Shown piece by piece: positions 15,325 through 22,745 of a DNA stretch of 64,000 nt (the stretch's first letter is position 1; each line of letters starts with the position of its first letter). Made by a program: the position numbers and the translations under genes. Under the pieces are notes generated by a model, which saw only the letters and a list, made by a program, of their open reading frames with translations, did no database searches and was not told where the DNA came from. Source of the stretch: Streptomyces sp. ISL-94 (GTDB taxonomy: Bacteria; Actinomycetota; Actinomycetes; Streptomycetales; Streptomycetaceae); NCBI RefSeq assembly GCF_018614075.1, contig NZ_JAGGOZ010000014.1:40357-104356 (forward strand), given 5' to 3'.

Positions 15325-15816
15325 ATGCCGACGACCACCCTCACCCCCGTCGCAAAGGAGGTGGCCGCACCACTCACCCTCGATGACCGGCTCGCCCTCC
15401 GCGCCCTCGCCATGGACGACCGGCTCGACACCGCCTCCGCCGACCACGCGATCCGGACCGCCCACATCGACATCCCCGTCGTCTCACCGGGCCCGCCGAT
15501 CCTCCCCGCCTGGCAGCCCCAGCACACCAGCCCCGTCGCCCAAGTCCTTGAGCGAGCCGGCCACCTCATCGCCGAGGCAGGCTGGTCCCGGCACTACCTG
15601 CGAGAGACGAGCGGCGCCCTCTGCGCCATCGGAGCGATACGCGAGGCAGCCCGCGGCCTCGGACTCGCCGAGCAAGCCACCTCCACGCTCATGGAGCAGA
15701 TCCTCGCCGAATGCCCCGACCACCTGTCCATCGGCGCCTGGAATACGGCACAGTCCGGGCCGGCGCCCGTGATCCGCATGCTCGGCCAGGCGGCCCGCGA
15801 AGCCGACCGGCACTGA
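15325..15816 (+). CDS. DUF6197 family protein
   Basis: 163 residues; ATG two bases after the previous stop, with AGGAG at 15309-15313. The C-terminal two thirds match DUF6197: VLERAGHLIAEAGWSRHYLR, then GALCAIGAIREAA and ending IRMLGQAA. These proteins are widespread in Streptomyces phages and genomic islands; function unknown. Confidence 0.75.
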   Translation: MPTTTLTPVAKEVAAPLTLDDRLALRALAMDDRLDTASADHAIRTAHIDIPVVSPGPPILPAWQPQHTSPVAQVLERAGHLIAEAGWSRHYLRETSGALCAIGAIREAARGLGLAEQATSTLMEQILAECPDHLSIGAWNTAQSGPAPVIRMLGQAAREADRH

Positions 15817-15817
15817 C

Positions 15818-16018
15818 TTACCCGCGGCCCTGGCCTTCACCGGCCGGGGCCGCCTGCGTTGACACCGCACGCGCGATCCAGCCGAAGCCGTGCCGGTCAG
15901 ACGGCGCCATCGTCGGCCGGGCACCCAACAGCTGGCACAAGCGGTCAAGCTCCTGCTGACACAGTTCCCGCGTCCGACCGCGGACCATGTACGAGACGTC
16001 AGAGACCCCCATGCGCAC
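15818..16018 (-). CDS. Small hypothetical protein, minus strand
   Basis: 66 residues from GTG (alternative ATG two codons in). MGVSDVSYMVRGRTRELCQQ, then a conserved-looking GFGWIARAV. It is the second gene of a short minus-strand unit behind the DUF6221 gene. Its start codon lies in the loop of a 9-bp hairpin (see separate entry), which may control translation. Confidence 0.55.
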   Translation of the reverse strand: MRMGVSDVSYMVRGRTRELCQQELDRLCQLLGARPTMAPSDRHGFGWIARAVSTQAAPAGEGQGRG

Positions 16019-16041
16019 AGTGTCCCGCGCACGGGGGTCTC
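16002..16041 (-). promoter_or_regulatory. Hairpin enclosing a start codon
   Basis: Perfect 9-bp arms GAGACCCCC (16002-16010) and GGGGGTCTC (16033-16041). On the minus-strand transcript the start codon and upstream leader of the 66-residue gene sit inside the loop. Confidence 0.5.
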
Positions 16042-16061
16042 GGCGTTACGGAACGGGCAGG

Positions 16062-16370
16062 TTACGCCTGATCGGGCGCCCACTCCGGCCGGTAACCCGG
16101 ATGCGCCGTGTACTCGAAGGCCATAAGACGCATTTGCAGCTCAGCAAGGCGACCTACGCGCCCCTCCACCCAGAGGTACGGATGGACGGTCTCCTCGAAC
16201 AGTCGGATCTTGGCCTCAACCGCAGTCACCATCTCCTGTGCATGGGCCGTTGCCCGCTCGGGCTGGAGATTCAGCGCGCCAGCGTTCCGGGCCAGCACTC
16301 CCGCGGTCGACCGGACACGTTCCCGCTCATCGGCGAGGCGGGCACGGAGGAACTGCACGAGGTCATCCAT
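16062..16370 (-). CDS. DUF6221 family protein
   Basis: 102 residues. MDDLVQFLRARLADERERV at the start, VEAKIRLFEE in the middle and LMAFEYTAHPGYRPEW at the end are the three conserved DUF6221 blocks. The family is frequent in Streptomyces mobile DNA and has no known function. A perfect palindrome GTCACAGTGAC (16433-16443) lies 63 bases upstream and may be its operator. Confidence 0.85.
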   Translation of the reverse strand: MDDLVQFLRARLADERERVRSTAGVLARNAGALNLQPERATAHAQEMVTAVEAKIRLFEETVHPYLWVEGRVGRLAELQMRLMAFEYTAHPGYRPEWAPDQA

Positions 16371-16432
16371 GGCCAGAGCATCGCAGCCATCCGGCCGGAA
16401 GTCGCCTTCCTTGACTGGCTGATCATCGGTAT

Positions 16433-16443
16433 GTCACAGTGAC
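16433..16443. promoter_or_regulatory. Palindromic operator candidate
   Basis: GTCAC-A-GTGAC, a perfect 11-base palindrome between the divergent DUF6221 gene and the small HTH gene at 16523. Candidate binding site for that HTH protein or the GntR repressor; inference. Confidence 0.35.
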
Positions 16444-16476
16444 CTCGGCGTGGAACTGGTGTGCCCGCCTTCAGCT

Positions 16477-16504
16477 AAGCCCCCAGCAGTCGCCGGGGGC
16501 TTTT
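16477..16504 (+). terminator. Rho-independent terminator
   Basis: Stem AAGCCCCC / GGGGGCTT around a 10-base loop, followed by TTTTG. It insulates the following small HTH gene and the late region from upstream transcription. Confidence 0.75.
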
Positions 16505-16522
16505 GTCGTTCCTGGGGGTGCC

Positions 16523-16768
16523 ATGAGCCTCTACGACCTGTACGCCCACGACCTCGTCTTCGAGCACGAAGCAACCGAAGCGACTGGCGTCCCGGGAACC
16601 GTCATTCGCAAGTGGGCCAGTCGCGGCAAGATCCGGCGGTTCCCCGGTCGGTCTGCCGAATTCGCCGGCACCGGGCACGAGCGCATCGTCATGTACGCCC
16701 TCCCCGAGATCCGTGAACGGGCCGCCACCTACCGGCCCATGCCGCAACGGAATCCCAAAGCCGCCTGA
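16523..16768 (+). CDS. Small MerR-like HTH protein
   Basis: 81 residues; ATG preceded by GGGGG at 16514-16518. HEATEATGVPGTVIRKWASR is a helix-turn-helix of excisionase/MerR type, followed by a wing (GKIRRFPGRSAEFAG) and IVMYALPEIRERA. It lies right after a terminator and ahead of the late genes, so it may be a late-gene activator or second directionality factor. Family assignment by eye. Confidence 0.62.
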   Translation: MSLYDLYAHDLVFEHEATEATGVPGTVIRKWASRGKIRRFPGRSAEFAGTGHERIVMYALPEIRERAATYRPMPQRNPKAA

Positions 16769-16839
16769 CCCGAAGCCCTGCGGCGCGGGCCAGAATCGGT
16801 CAGCATGAGGCACCCAGAACCGCGACCCAAGAGGTGCCC

Positions 16840-17217
16840 ATGTTCGGCAGCAAGAAGACGCCCGAAGAGAAAGCGGCAGCCGCCCGAAACAGCAAGATCC
16901 GAGGCGCAGCCGCAGCAGCCGGCGTCACCATGTTCGGCGGGAAATTCCGGTCCCCCAATCAGATGGACGTGCCAGTCGAGGGCGCGAAGATAACGCTGGA
17001 GCGCGGCGAAGAAGCCAAGGCCCGCATCACCGCTACCCGGGTTGCCCTCACCGGGATCTTCGCCCTCTTCCTGAAGAAAGACATGACGCAGCTCTTCATC
17101 ACCATCGAAGGTGCGGGCGGCGAGGTCCTCGTACAGCCTGTGCCGGCCAGCAAGGAACCCCAGGCCCGGATCTTCGCGACGCTCGTCAACGGCGAGGCCA
17201 CCACACCCGGCGAGTAG
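16840..17217 (+). CDS. Hypothetical protein, mostly beta
   Basis: 125 residues. ATG 16840 is preferred over in-frame GTG 16834 because GAGG at 16831 overlaps the latter. It has a charged N-terminus (KKTPEEKAAAARNSK) then a beta-rich region (KITLERGEEAKARITATRVA, LFITIEGAGGEVLVQPVPA), which could be a PH-like fold. It lies immediately upstream of the fibre gene. Function unknown. Confidence 0.65.
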   Translation: MFGSKKTPEEKAAAARNSKIRGAAAAAGVTMFGGKFRSPNQMDVPVEGAKITLERGEEAKARITATRVALTGIFALFLKKDMTQLFITIEGAGGEVLVQPVPASKEPQARIFATLVNGEATTPGE

Positions 17218-17263
17218 CCCACCAGCCGCACGGCGCGGCGGATCTACCTCGAGGAGGTCCGCC

Positions 17264-19402
17264 ATGCCGCTGCCCGACGGAGTCCAGACAGTCACCGTCA
17301 CCGACACGCGTCAGCACCCCGACGGCGGGCCCATGCGCGGCAAGGTCATCTTTCGGCCGCGCGTCCGCACCGTCACGTCGACGGAACACGGCCTGATCGT
17401 CATGGGTGACGCCGTCGCCGAGTGGGTGAACGGCGCTCTCAGTGTCGAGCTGCTGGCCAGCGACGCCAGCGGCTTCACCCCCACCGGCTGGACCTACCAG
17501 GTCATCGAGCGTCCCTACGATGCGGCCAGCGACAGCTACGACATCCTCCTTGCCGCCAGCCTCGGGCCGTCGGTCGAGCTCTCCACGCTTGCGCCGACTA
17601 GCCCGGAGCAGGGCGAATACGTCACCGTCCAAGGCCCAGCAGGCCCCGCAGGACCTACCGGACCCCAAGGACTGACAGGTGCCACCGGCCCGTCGGGACC
17701 CGCAGGACCGACGGGCCCTGCCGGGGCTGACGGCGCCGATGGATCAAACGCCGACGCCGAGGCCTACACCGACGCAGCCATCGCTACTGAAGTCGCCAGA
17801 GCCGACGCGGCCTACGAGACACCCGCCGGCGCCACCGCGAAAATCGGGGCGCACGCCGCAGCCAGCGACCCACACGGAGATCGCACTTGGGCGAACGGCC
17901 AGTTCTACCAGCTCGCCTCAGGTAACACCCTGGACGGCAATCTCAGTGCCGCGGTCACCCGGATCGCTGCCATCGAGAACGGCACGGCCTTCCTTGCAGG
18001 CATGAACACGACCGCGCCCGCGAGGGTGATCAACACCGACCTGCGGGTCGAAGGCACAGGCGGAATCATCCGACACCGTCTCGACGGGGCCGCCAACACC
18101 GTGGGCTTCCACGGAGCCACGCCTGTCGCGCGGCAGACCATCAGCGGATCCCGCGCCGATGGGACCGCGCTCGCCGGCCTCATGACTGCCCTCGGCAACC
18201 TGGGGCTGATCACCAACAGCAGCAGCGTCGGCATCATCAACCAGTGGCGCCGCAGACACCTACCCGACCCGGTCATGGCTGAAAGCCTCTACAGCGGCGC
18301 CGCACCCTCAATCAGCACCGCCCAGACGACCACCCCTACCGCTGGCTACATCAAGTACGCCCCTGCTGGCGTAGCCCTCTCTGGCTCCGATGTCACCGCC
18401 CCGTTCACCTACGCCGGTGCCGGGAACTTCCAAATCGGAACCGTCAGCCCTGACACGAACTACGTGCTGCCGCTGTCTAAGTACCCGAACACCTACGCCA
18501 GTGGGCAAGGCGTGTGGTCCGTGGAGTTCGGCACGGATGCGGCAATCTTTCAGGTCCGCATGAAGTACATCAGCGCGGCGACGATGTACCGGCTCACCAT
18601 CGACGGGCGTAAAGTCACCGACCTGATGCAGAGCAGTGGGGGCATCACCCCTGGCTCCGGTCACCTCATCACCATCGACTTGGGGTCTGCCGCCCCGCGG
18701 CGCATCAGGCTCGACTTCTCCACGTTCCCCTTCGGCGGTGTGTACATCCCTCCCACAGCCACTCTTTGGGGCGTACCGCTTCAAGGCGGGCGGTTCATGA
18801 CCTTCACCGACAGCCTCGGAGATGGCTCAAGCCAGAACGCCGGCGCAGGTTGCGGAACTTGGGTTGACAGGGTTGGACGACTCTTTGGGGCCACCGATGT
18901 CTGGCGGCAAGGACGCGGTGGCACTGGTTACATAACCGCTGGCAGCTACGCCACCTTGGGCGATCGAGTCAATGCAGATGTCATCGGATGGAGCCCGGAC
19001 AGGCTCGTCATCTGGGCGGGCTACAACGACAACGCGGGCAGTCAAAGCGCCATCGCCTCGGCCGCGGCCAGTCTGTACTCCACAATCCGGACCGGGCTTC
19101 CTTCCTGCGAGGTCTACGTAATCGGCTGCTGGTCACCCTCCGGGAGTCCAGCGATGTCCATCCAGAACACCGATGCGACACTCCGGACAACAGCCGCCGC
19201 TGCGGGCTTTCCGTTTGTCAGCCCACTCACAGGCAGCTGCTACAACGCCTCAGGAAGCCTGGTAGCCACCCACGGAGCATGGATCACCAGCGGCAACGCC
19301 GCCGGATACATCGGAGGCGACGGGGTCCACCCCAACGACGCCGGGCACATCTATCTCTCCCGGCGTATCGCGGCAGCCACCCGGGAGCTCATGCCTGCAT
19401 AG
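17264..19402 (+). CDS. Tail fibre with collagen-like repeat and SGNH hydrolase domain
   Basis: 712 residues; ATG after GAGGAGG at 17251-17257. Domain order: an N-terminal attachment-like domain (1-110), Gly-X-Y collagen-like repeats starting GPAGPAGPTGPQGLTG (about 125-160), a helical stretch, a beta-sandwich as in N-domains of carbohydrate esterases (about 370-500), then a C-terminal SGNH/GDSL hydrolase. Visible catalytic blocks are FTDSLGDGS (Ser), WAGYNDN (Asn) and DGVHPNDAGH (Asp-His). It probably binds and deacetylates or de-esterifies a cell-surface glycan during adsorption. It is unusually placed before the terminase rather than after the tail genes. Confidence 0.85.
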   Translation: MPLPDGVQTVTVTDTRQHPDGGPMRGKVIFRPRVRTVTSTEHGLIVMGDAVAEWVNGALSVELLASDASGFTPTGWTYQVIERPYDAASDSYDILLAASLGPSVELSTLAPTSPEQGEYVTVQGPAGPAGPTGPQGLTGATGPSGPAGPTGPAGADGADGSNADAEAYTDAAIATEVARADAAYETPAGATAKIGAHAAASDPHGDRTWANGQFYQLASGNTLDGNLSAAVTRIAAIENGTAFLAGMNTTAPARVINTDLRVEGTGGIIRHRLDGAANTVGFHGATPVARQTISGSRADGTALAGLMTALGNLGLITNSSSVGIINQWRRRHLPDPVMAESLYSGAAPSISTAQTTTPTAGYIKYAPAGVALSGSDVTAPFTYAGAGNFQIGTVSPDTNYVLPLSKYPNTYASGQGVWSVEFGTDAAIFQVRMKYISAATMYRLTIDGRKVTDLMQSSGGITPGSGHLITIDLGSAAPRRIRLDFSTFPFGGVYIPPTATLWGVPLQGGRFMTFTDSLGDGSSQNAGAGCGTWVDRVGRLFGATDVWRQGRGGTGYITAGSYATLGDRVNADVIGWSPDRLVIWAGYNDNAGSQSAIASAAASLYSTIRTGLPSCEVYVIGCWSPSGSPAMSIQNTDATLRTTAAAAGFPFVSPLTGSCYNASGSLVATHGAWITSGNAAGYIGGDGVHPNDAGHIYLSRRIAAATRELMPA

Positions 19403-19537
19403 CCCCCAGGGAGAGATGCCCCCCTGCTTGCCCCCCCGGGGCCCCCTCCCCCTCGACCCTTTGGGGGAGAGTCGGAGCACGCTTTCACGGCGTGGCCAAA
19501 GCACCCAGACGGCTCGCCCCAGAGGGAGGTGGACCCC

Positions 19538-19927
19538 ATGCCGATGTCTCCACCCACCAGATGCGGAACCGTCGGATGTGCCGAGCTCGCCACCAACCGG
19601 GGCCGATGTGAAGAACATCAGCCGCCAGCCTGGGCCAACAGAGCACGCAAGCAGGACCGCTACGGGATGAGCTCGGGCACCATGCGCTCACTCAAGAAGC
19701 GCGTCACGGCTCGAGACAACGACAGCTGCTACGTCTGCGGTCGAGAGCGGCAAGACGACGAGATCTTCGACCTCGAACACATCAGGCCGATCAGCCAAGG
19801 CGGATCAGCCAGAGACATGGACAACCTCGGCCTGATCTGCCCTGAGGACCACGCCATCAAGTCCAAGGCCGAAGCCGCCCAAGCCAACCGATCAAGAGCC
19901 GGAAGGAACCGCAGGCCAGAGGGGTAG
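19538..19927 (+). CDS. HNH endonuclease
   Basis: 129 residues; ATG 19538 fits AGGGAGG at 19523-19529 better than the in-frame GTG at 19529. An N-terminal CGTVGC...CEEH zinc site precedes the HNH core: CYVCGRE, FDLEHIRPISQGGSA, then DNLGLICPEDHAIK. HNH proteins next to terminase are required for head DNA packaging in HK97-type phages, where they assist TerL cleavage. Confidence 0.9.
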   Translation: MPMSPPTRCGTVGCAELATNRGRCEEHQPPAWANRARKQDRYGMSSGTMRSLKKRVTARDNDSCYVCGRERQDDEIFDLEHIRPISQGGSARDMDNLGLICPEDHAIKSKAEAAQANRSRAGRNRRPEG

Positions 19928-20019
19928 GGGAGTCCAAATCCCTGACTTGATCGCCTGGGGGCCCGCCGCGGTCAGTGAAAAACACCCGGACTCAGATCCT
20001 GGGATAGGGGGTCTTGATC

Positions 20020-20475
20020 ATGGCCCGTACAGCTCAGCCCGCCGCCCTCAAGCTCCTCAAGGGCCAGGGCCCCGGCAAGGACTCGGGCGGCCGGGAGGTT
20101 AACCCCGGTCCAGCTTTCCGGCGCATCGCCCCGGAGCCTCCGGACTGGCTTTCCGCCGAGGCCGCGGCCGAGTGGCGGCGCGTGGTGCCCGGCCTGCAGC
20201 GCCTGGACATCCTGAAGCAGGAGGACCGCGCGGTCCTGGCCGCGTACTGCGAGACGTGGGCAACGTTCGTGGACGCGATCCGCCAGCAGCACAGCGAGGG
20301 CCTGACCATTGAGGCGAGGCAGGGCACTCTCGCGCACCCGGCTGTGGGCATCGCCCGGGCTGCTGGCCGTGAGCTTCGGTCTTTCGCCGCCCACTTCGGC
20401 CTGACCCCTTCGTCGGAGCAGGCCCTCGCGAGGGGGGCCGACGATGGCAACGAGGACGACAACCCGTTCGCGTAA
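20020..20475 (+). CDS. Terminase small subunit, P27 family
   Basis: 151 residues. The P27-type N-terminus ALKLLKGQGPGKDSGGREVN is followed by PEPPDWLSAEAAAEWRRVVP, and LAAYCETWATFVDA and LTIEARQGTLAHPAVGIARA follow. It recognises phage DNA and hands it to the large subunit. It overlaps the TerL start by 32 bases. A TTG two codons upstream is an alternative start. Confidence 0.92.
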   Translation: MARTAQPAALKLLKGQGPGKDSGGREVNPGPAFRRIAPEPPDWLSAEAAAEWRRVVPGLQRLDILKQEDRAVLAAYCETWATFVDAIRQQHSEGLTIEARQGTLAHPAVGIARAAGRELRSFAAHFGLTPSSEQALARGADDGNEDDNPFA

Positions 20476-22186
20476 GCGGGCGCCGGCGGGCGTGGATCTG
20501 GAGCGACTGCGGCTGTCCCCGGAAGTCGCCTGGTACCTCGAGGACCGCGGTTTCCCCATCCCGGACTGCCCGCCGCTGATCCAGACGCCTTCGCCGGGCG
20601 AGGCACCGGGCGCGGTCTTCGATCCGGTCCGGGTGGACAGGGTCATCCAGTCCTTCAGCTTGCTGCGTCACACCCAGGGCCAATGGGCGGGCCAGCCGCT
20701 GAAGCCCGACCCGTGGCAGGTCGCTTACATCCTGGCGCCGGTCTTCGGCTGGGTCCGCTGGGACCAGGACTCGGAGTCCTACGTCCGGGTCGTTCGTGAG
20801 CTGTATGTGGACGTGCCCCGCAAGAACGGCAAGTCGACGCTGGCCGGCGGCCTCGCCATCTACATGACCTGCGCGGACGGCGAGCAAGGCGCCCAGGTCA
20901 TCACTGCGGCGACGACGAAGGAGCAGGCCGGATTCGTCTTCGAGCCGGTGAAGAAGCTCGCGGAGGCGGCGCCCGCACTGAAGAAGCACGTCCTGCCCCT
21001 CAAGGACAAGATCCTCCACAAGAGGTCCGGCTCGTACTTCAAGCCGATCGCCTCGGTGGCTGGCGCCCAGCACGGCGCTAACATCCATTGCGCGATCGTC
21101 GATGAGCTCCACGAGCACAAGACGCCCGAGCTGGTGGAGACCATTGAGACGGGCACTGGTTCGCGTCGGCAGCCGCTTGTCGTCATCATCACGACGGCCG
21201 ACTCCGGCAAGCGGGAATCGGTGTATGACCGCAAGCGCAAGCGGGTCGAGCAGCTGGCCCGCCGGGTTTTCGCGGCTCCTTCGGTGTACGGCGTGGTGTG
21301 GGCTGCCGAGCGGGACGACGATCCGCACGTTGAGGCGACCTGGCGGAAGGCGAACCCCGGTTACGGGGTGTCTCCGACCCGCTCCTACCTGCAGGCTAAG
21401 TCCGACGAGGCGAAGCAGAGCCCCGCGGACCTGGCGAAGTTCCTGCGGCTGCACCTCGGCCGTCGGACTAAGCAGGAGACGAAGTTCCTCACTATCGAGT
21501 CCTGGAACGCGAACGCCGGGATGGTCGACGAGTCGAAGCTGGCCGGCCGGGAGGCCTACGGCGGCCTCGACCTGGCTGCGACCAGCGACCTTTGTGCCCT
21601 GTGCTGGCTGTTCCCGGACGATGAGAACGGCGGCTTCGATGCCCTGTGGCGGCTGTGGACGCCGGAGGACAACGTCGCCGTGCTGGATCAGCGAACGGCG
21701 GGCGCGGCCAGTGTCTGGGTCCGTGAGGGCCTTCTCGTGACCACTCCCGGCAACGTGGCCGACTACGACTACATCCAGCTTCAGATCGAGCGGGACCTGA
21801 ACGCCTTCGATGTCCGCAGCATCGGCTTCGACCCGTGGTCGGCAGTCCCCTTGACGAACAAGCTTGCCGAGTCGGAGGCGCCGATGGTGAAGGTCCGACA
21901 GGGCTTCATCACGATGAGCCCGCCCTTGAAGGAGCTGCAGCGGCTCTTGCTGAAGGGGACTCCAGAGGTGCCGCAGCTTCGGCACGGCGGCAACCCGGCG
22001 GTGACGTGGATGGTCGACAACCTGGCCGTGGCGATGGACCCGGCAGGCAACGTGAAACCGGACAAGGCCCGAAGCGCAGAGAAGATCGACGCCGTGTCTG
22101 CCCTGGTGACCGCACTGTCCGAAGCGATGACCCGCGAAGCCCCTGTAAAGAGCGCCTACGACGACGGTGACCTGATGGTCCTGTGA
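20444..22186 (+). CDS. Terminase large subunit
   Basis: 580 residues. ATPase: Walker A-like VPRKNGKST (about 124-132), Walker B with catalytic Glu CAIVDELHEH (about 216), and the coupling motif VVIITTADSG. Nuclease: first acidic motif YGGLDLAATSD (about 371-381) and a late Asp in EKIDAVSALVTAL (about 546). This is the HK97-like (Terminase_1) class. It cuts concatemeric DNA and drives it through the portal. Length is typical. Confidence 0.95.
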   Translation: MATRTTTRSRKRAPAGVDLERLRLSPEVAWYLEDRGFPIPDCPPLIQTPSPGEAPGAVFDPVRVDRVIQSFSLLRHTQGQWAGQPLKPDPWQVAYILAPVFGWVRWDQDSESYVRVVRELYVDVPRKNGKSTLAGGLAIYMTCADGEQGAQVITAATTKEQAGFVFEPVKKLAEAAPALKKHVLPLKDKILHKRSGSYFKPIASVAGAQHGANIHCAIVDELHEHKTPELVETIETGTGSRRQPLVVIITTADSGKRESVYDRKRKRVEQLARRVFAAPSVYGVVWAAERDDDPHVEATWRKANPGYGVSPTRSYLQAKSDEAKQSPADLAKFLRLHLGRRTKQETKFLTIESWNANAGMVDESKLAGREAYGGLDLAATSDLCALCWLFPDDENGGFDALWRLWTPEDNVAVLDQRTAGAASVWVREGLLVTTPGNVADYDYIQLQIERDLNAFDVRSIGFDPWSAVPLTNKLAESEAPMVKVRQGFITMSPPLKELQRLLLKGTPEVPQLRHGGNPAVTWMVDNLAVAMDPAGNVKPDKARSAEKIDAVSALVTALSEAMTREAPVKSAYDDGDLMVL

Positions 22187-22196
22187 AGGAGTTGCG

Positions 22197-22532
22197 ATGC
22201 GTGAGGCGTACTTCGGCATCCAGGTCGACCCTGACGGGGTCACGCACCACGTTGCCGTCGTCTCACTGCATTCGCCATCCCAGTACCAGGTGTTGACTTT
22301 TGCCATTCATGGCTCGCGTGAGACCGAGTTCGTTGTTCGCCGCTCGCCAGACCGCCAGCATTCAGCCGCGATTGATCCCTGGTTCGGTTATGGCCTCGCG
22401 GAGCGGCTAACCAGATCAGGTGTACCAGCGAAGGTCGTGCGATTGGCATCCTCATCGCTCGTTGGCGCGGCGGACGACCGGGCTGTCGCGTTGGCCCTGC
22501 ATCTTGCCAATCAAGTGCATGGGAGTGGCTGA
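22197..22532 (+). CDS. Hypothetical protein between terminase and portal
   Basis: 111 residues; ATG after GAAGGAG at 22186-22192. VQVDPDG-like and VVSLHSPSQYQVLTFAIH segments suggest a beta structure; the C-terminus is helical (ADDRAVALALHLANQV). Its base composition is slightly less GC-rich than its neighbours. No known function; it overlaps the next start as TGATG. Confidence 0.62.
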   Translation: MREAYFGIQVDPDGVTHHVAVVSLHSPSQYQVLTFAIHGSRETEFVVRRSPDRQHSAAIDPWFGYGLAERLTRSGVPAKVVRLASSSLVGAADDRAVALALHLANQVHGSG

Positions 22533-22744
22533 TGTTCTGGTGGCGTCGTACCGCCCTGCGCAAGCGGGTGGTGGTGAACCTGTCCGATAAGGCCTTCGCT
22601 GGAGTCCTGTGGGCGAAGCGTGGCCCGCTTCTGGTCCTGCGGGACGCCGTACTGATGCAGCACGGGGCAGCGGACACGCCCATGGATGGCGAGGTCGTCA
22701 TCGAGCGAGCCCGGGTCGAGTTCATTCAGGTGGCGGGAGGCTGA
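22532..22744 (+). CDS. Small hypothetical head-region protein
   Basis: 70 residues starting FWWRRTALRKRVVVNLSDKA and containing GVLWAKRGPLLVLRDAVLM. Short beta proteins of this type precede the portal gene in many actinophages. Function unknown. One base separates its stop from the portal start. Confidence 0.7.
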   Translation: MFWWRRTALRKRVVVNLSDKAFAGVLWAKRGPLLVLRDAVLMQHGAADTPMDGEVVIERARVEFIQVAGG

Positions 22745-22745
22745 C

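Noticed and set aside
17635..17750. Short repeats that might be a CRISPR-like array
   Set aside because: They encode in-frame Gly-X-Y collagen repeats of the fibre; there are no spacers or constant-length repeats.
19403..19537. C-rich run after the fibre gene as a terminator
   Set aside because: Several C/G runs are present but no clean stem with a short loop could be drawn, so it was not annotated as one.
20099..22306. 735-codon minus-strand frame opposite the terminase genes
   Set aside because: It is a shadow of TerS/TerL in the complementary frame, with no domain and no ribosome site.
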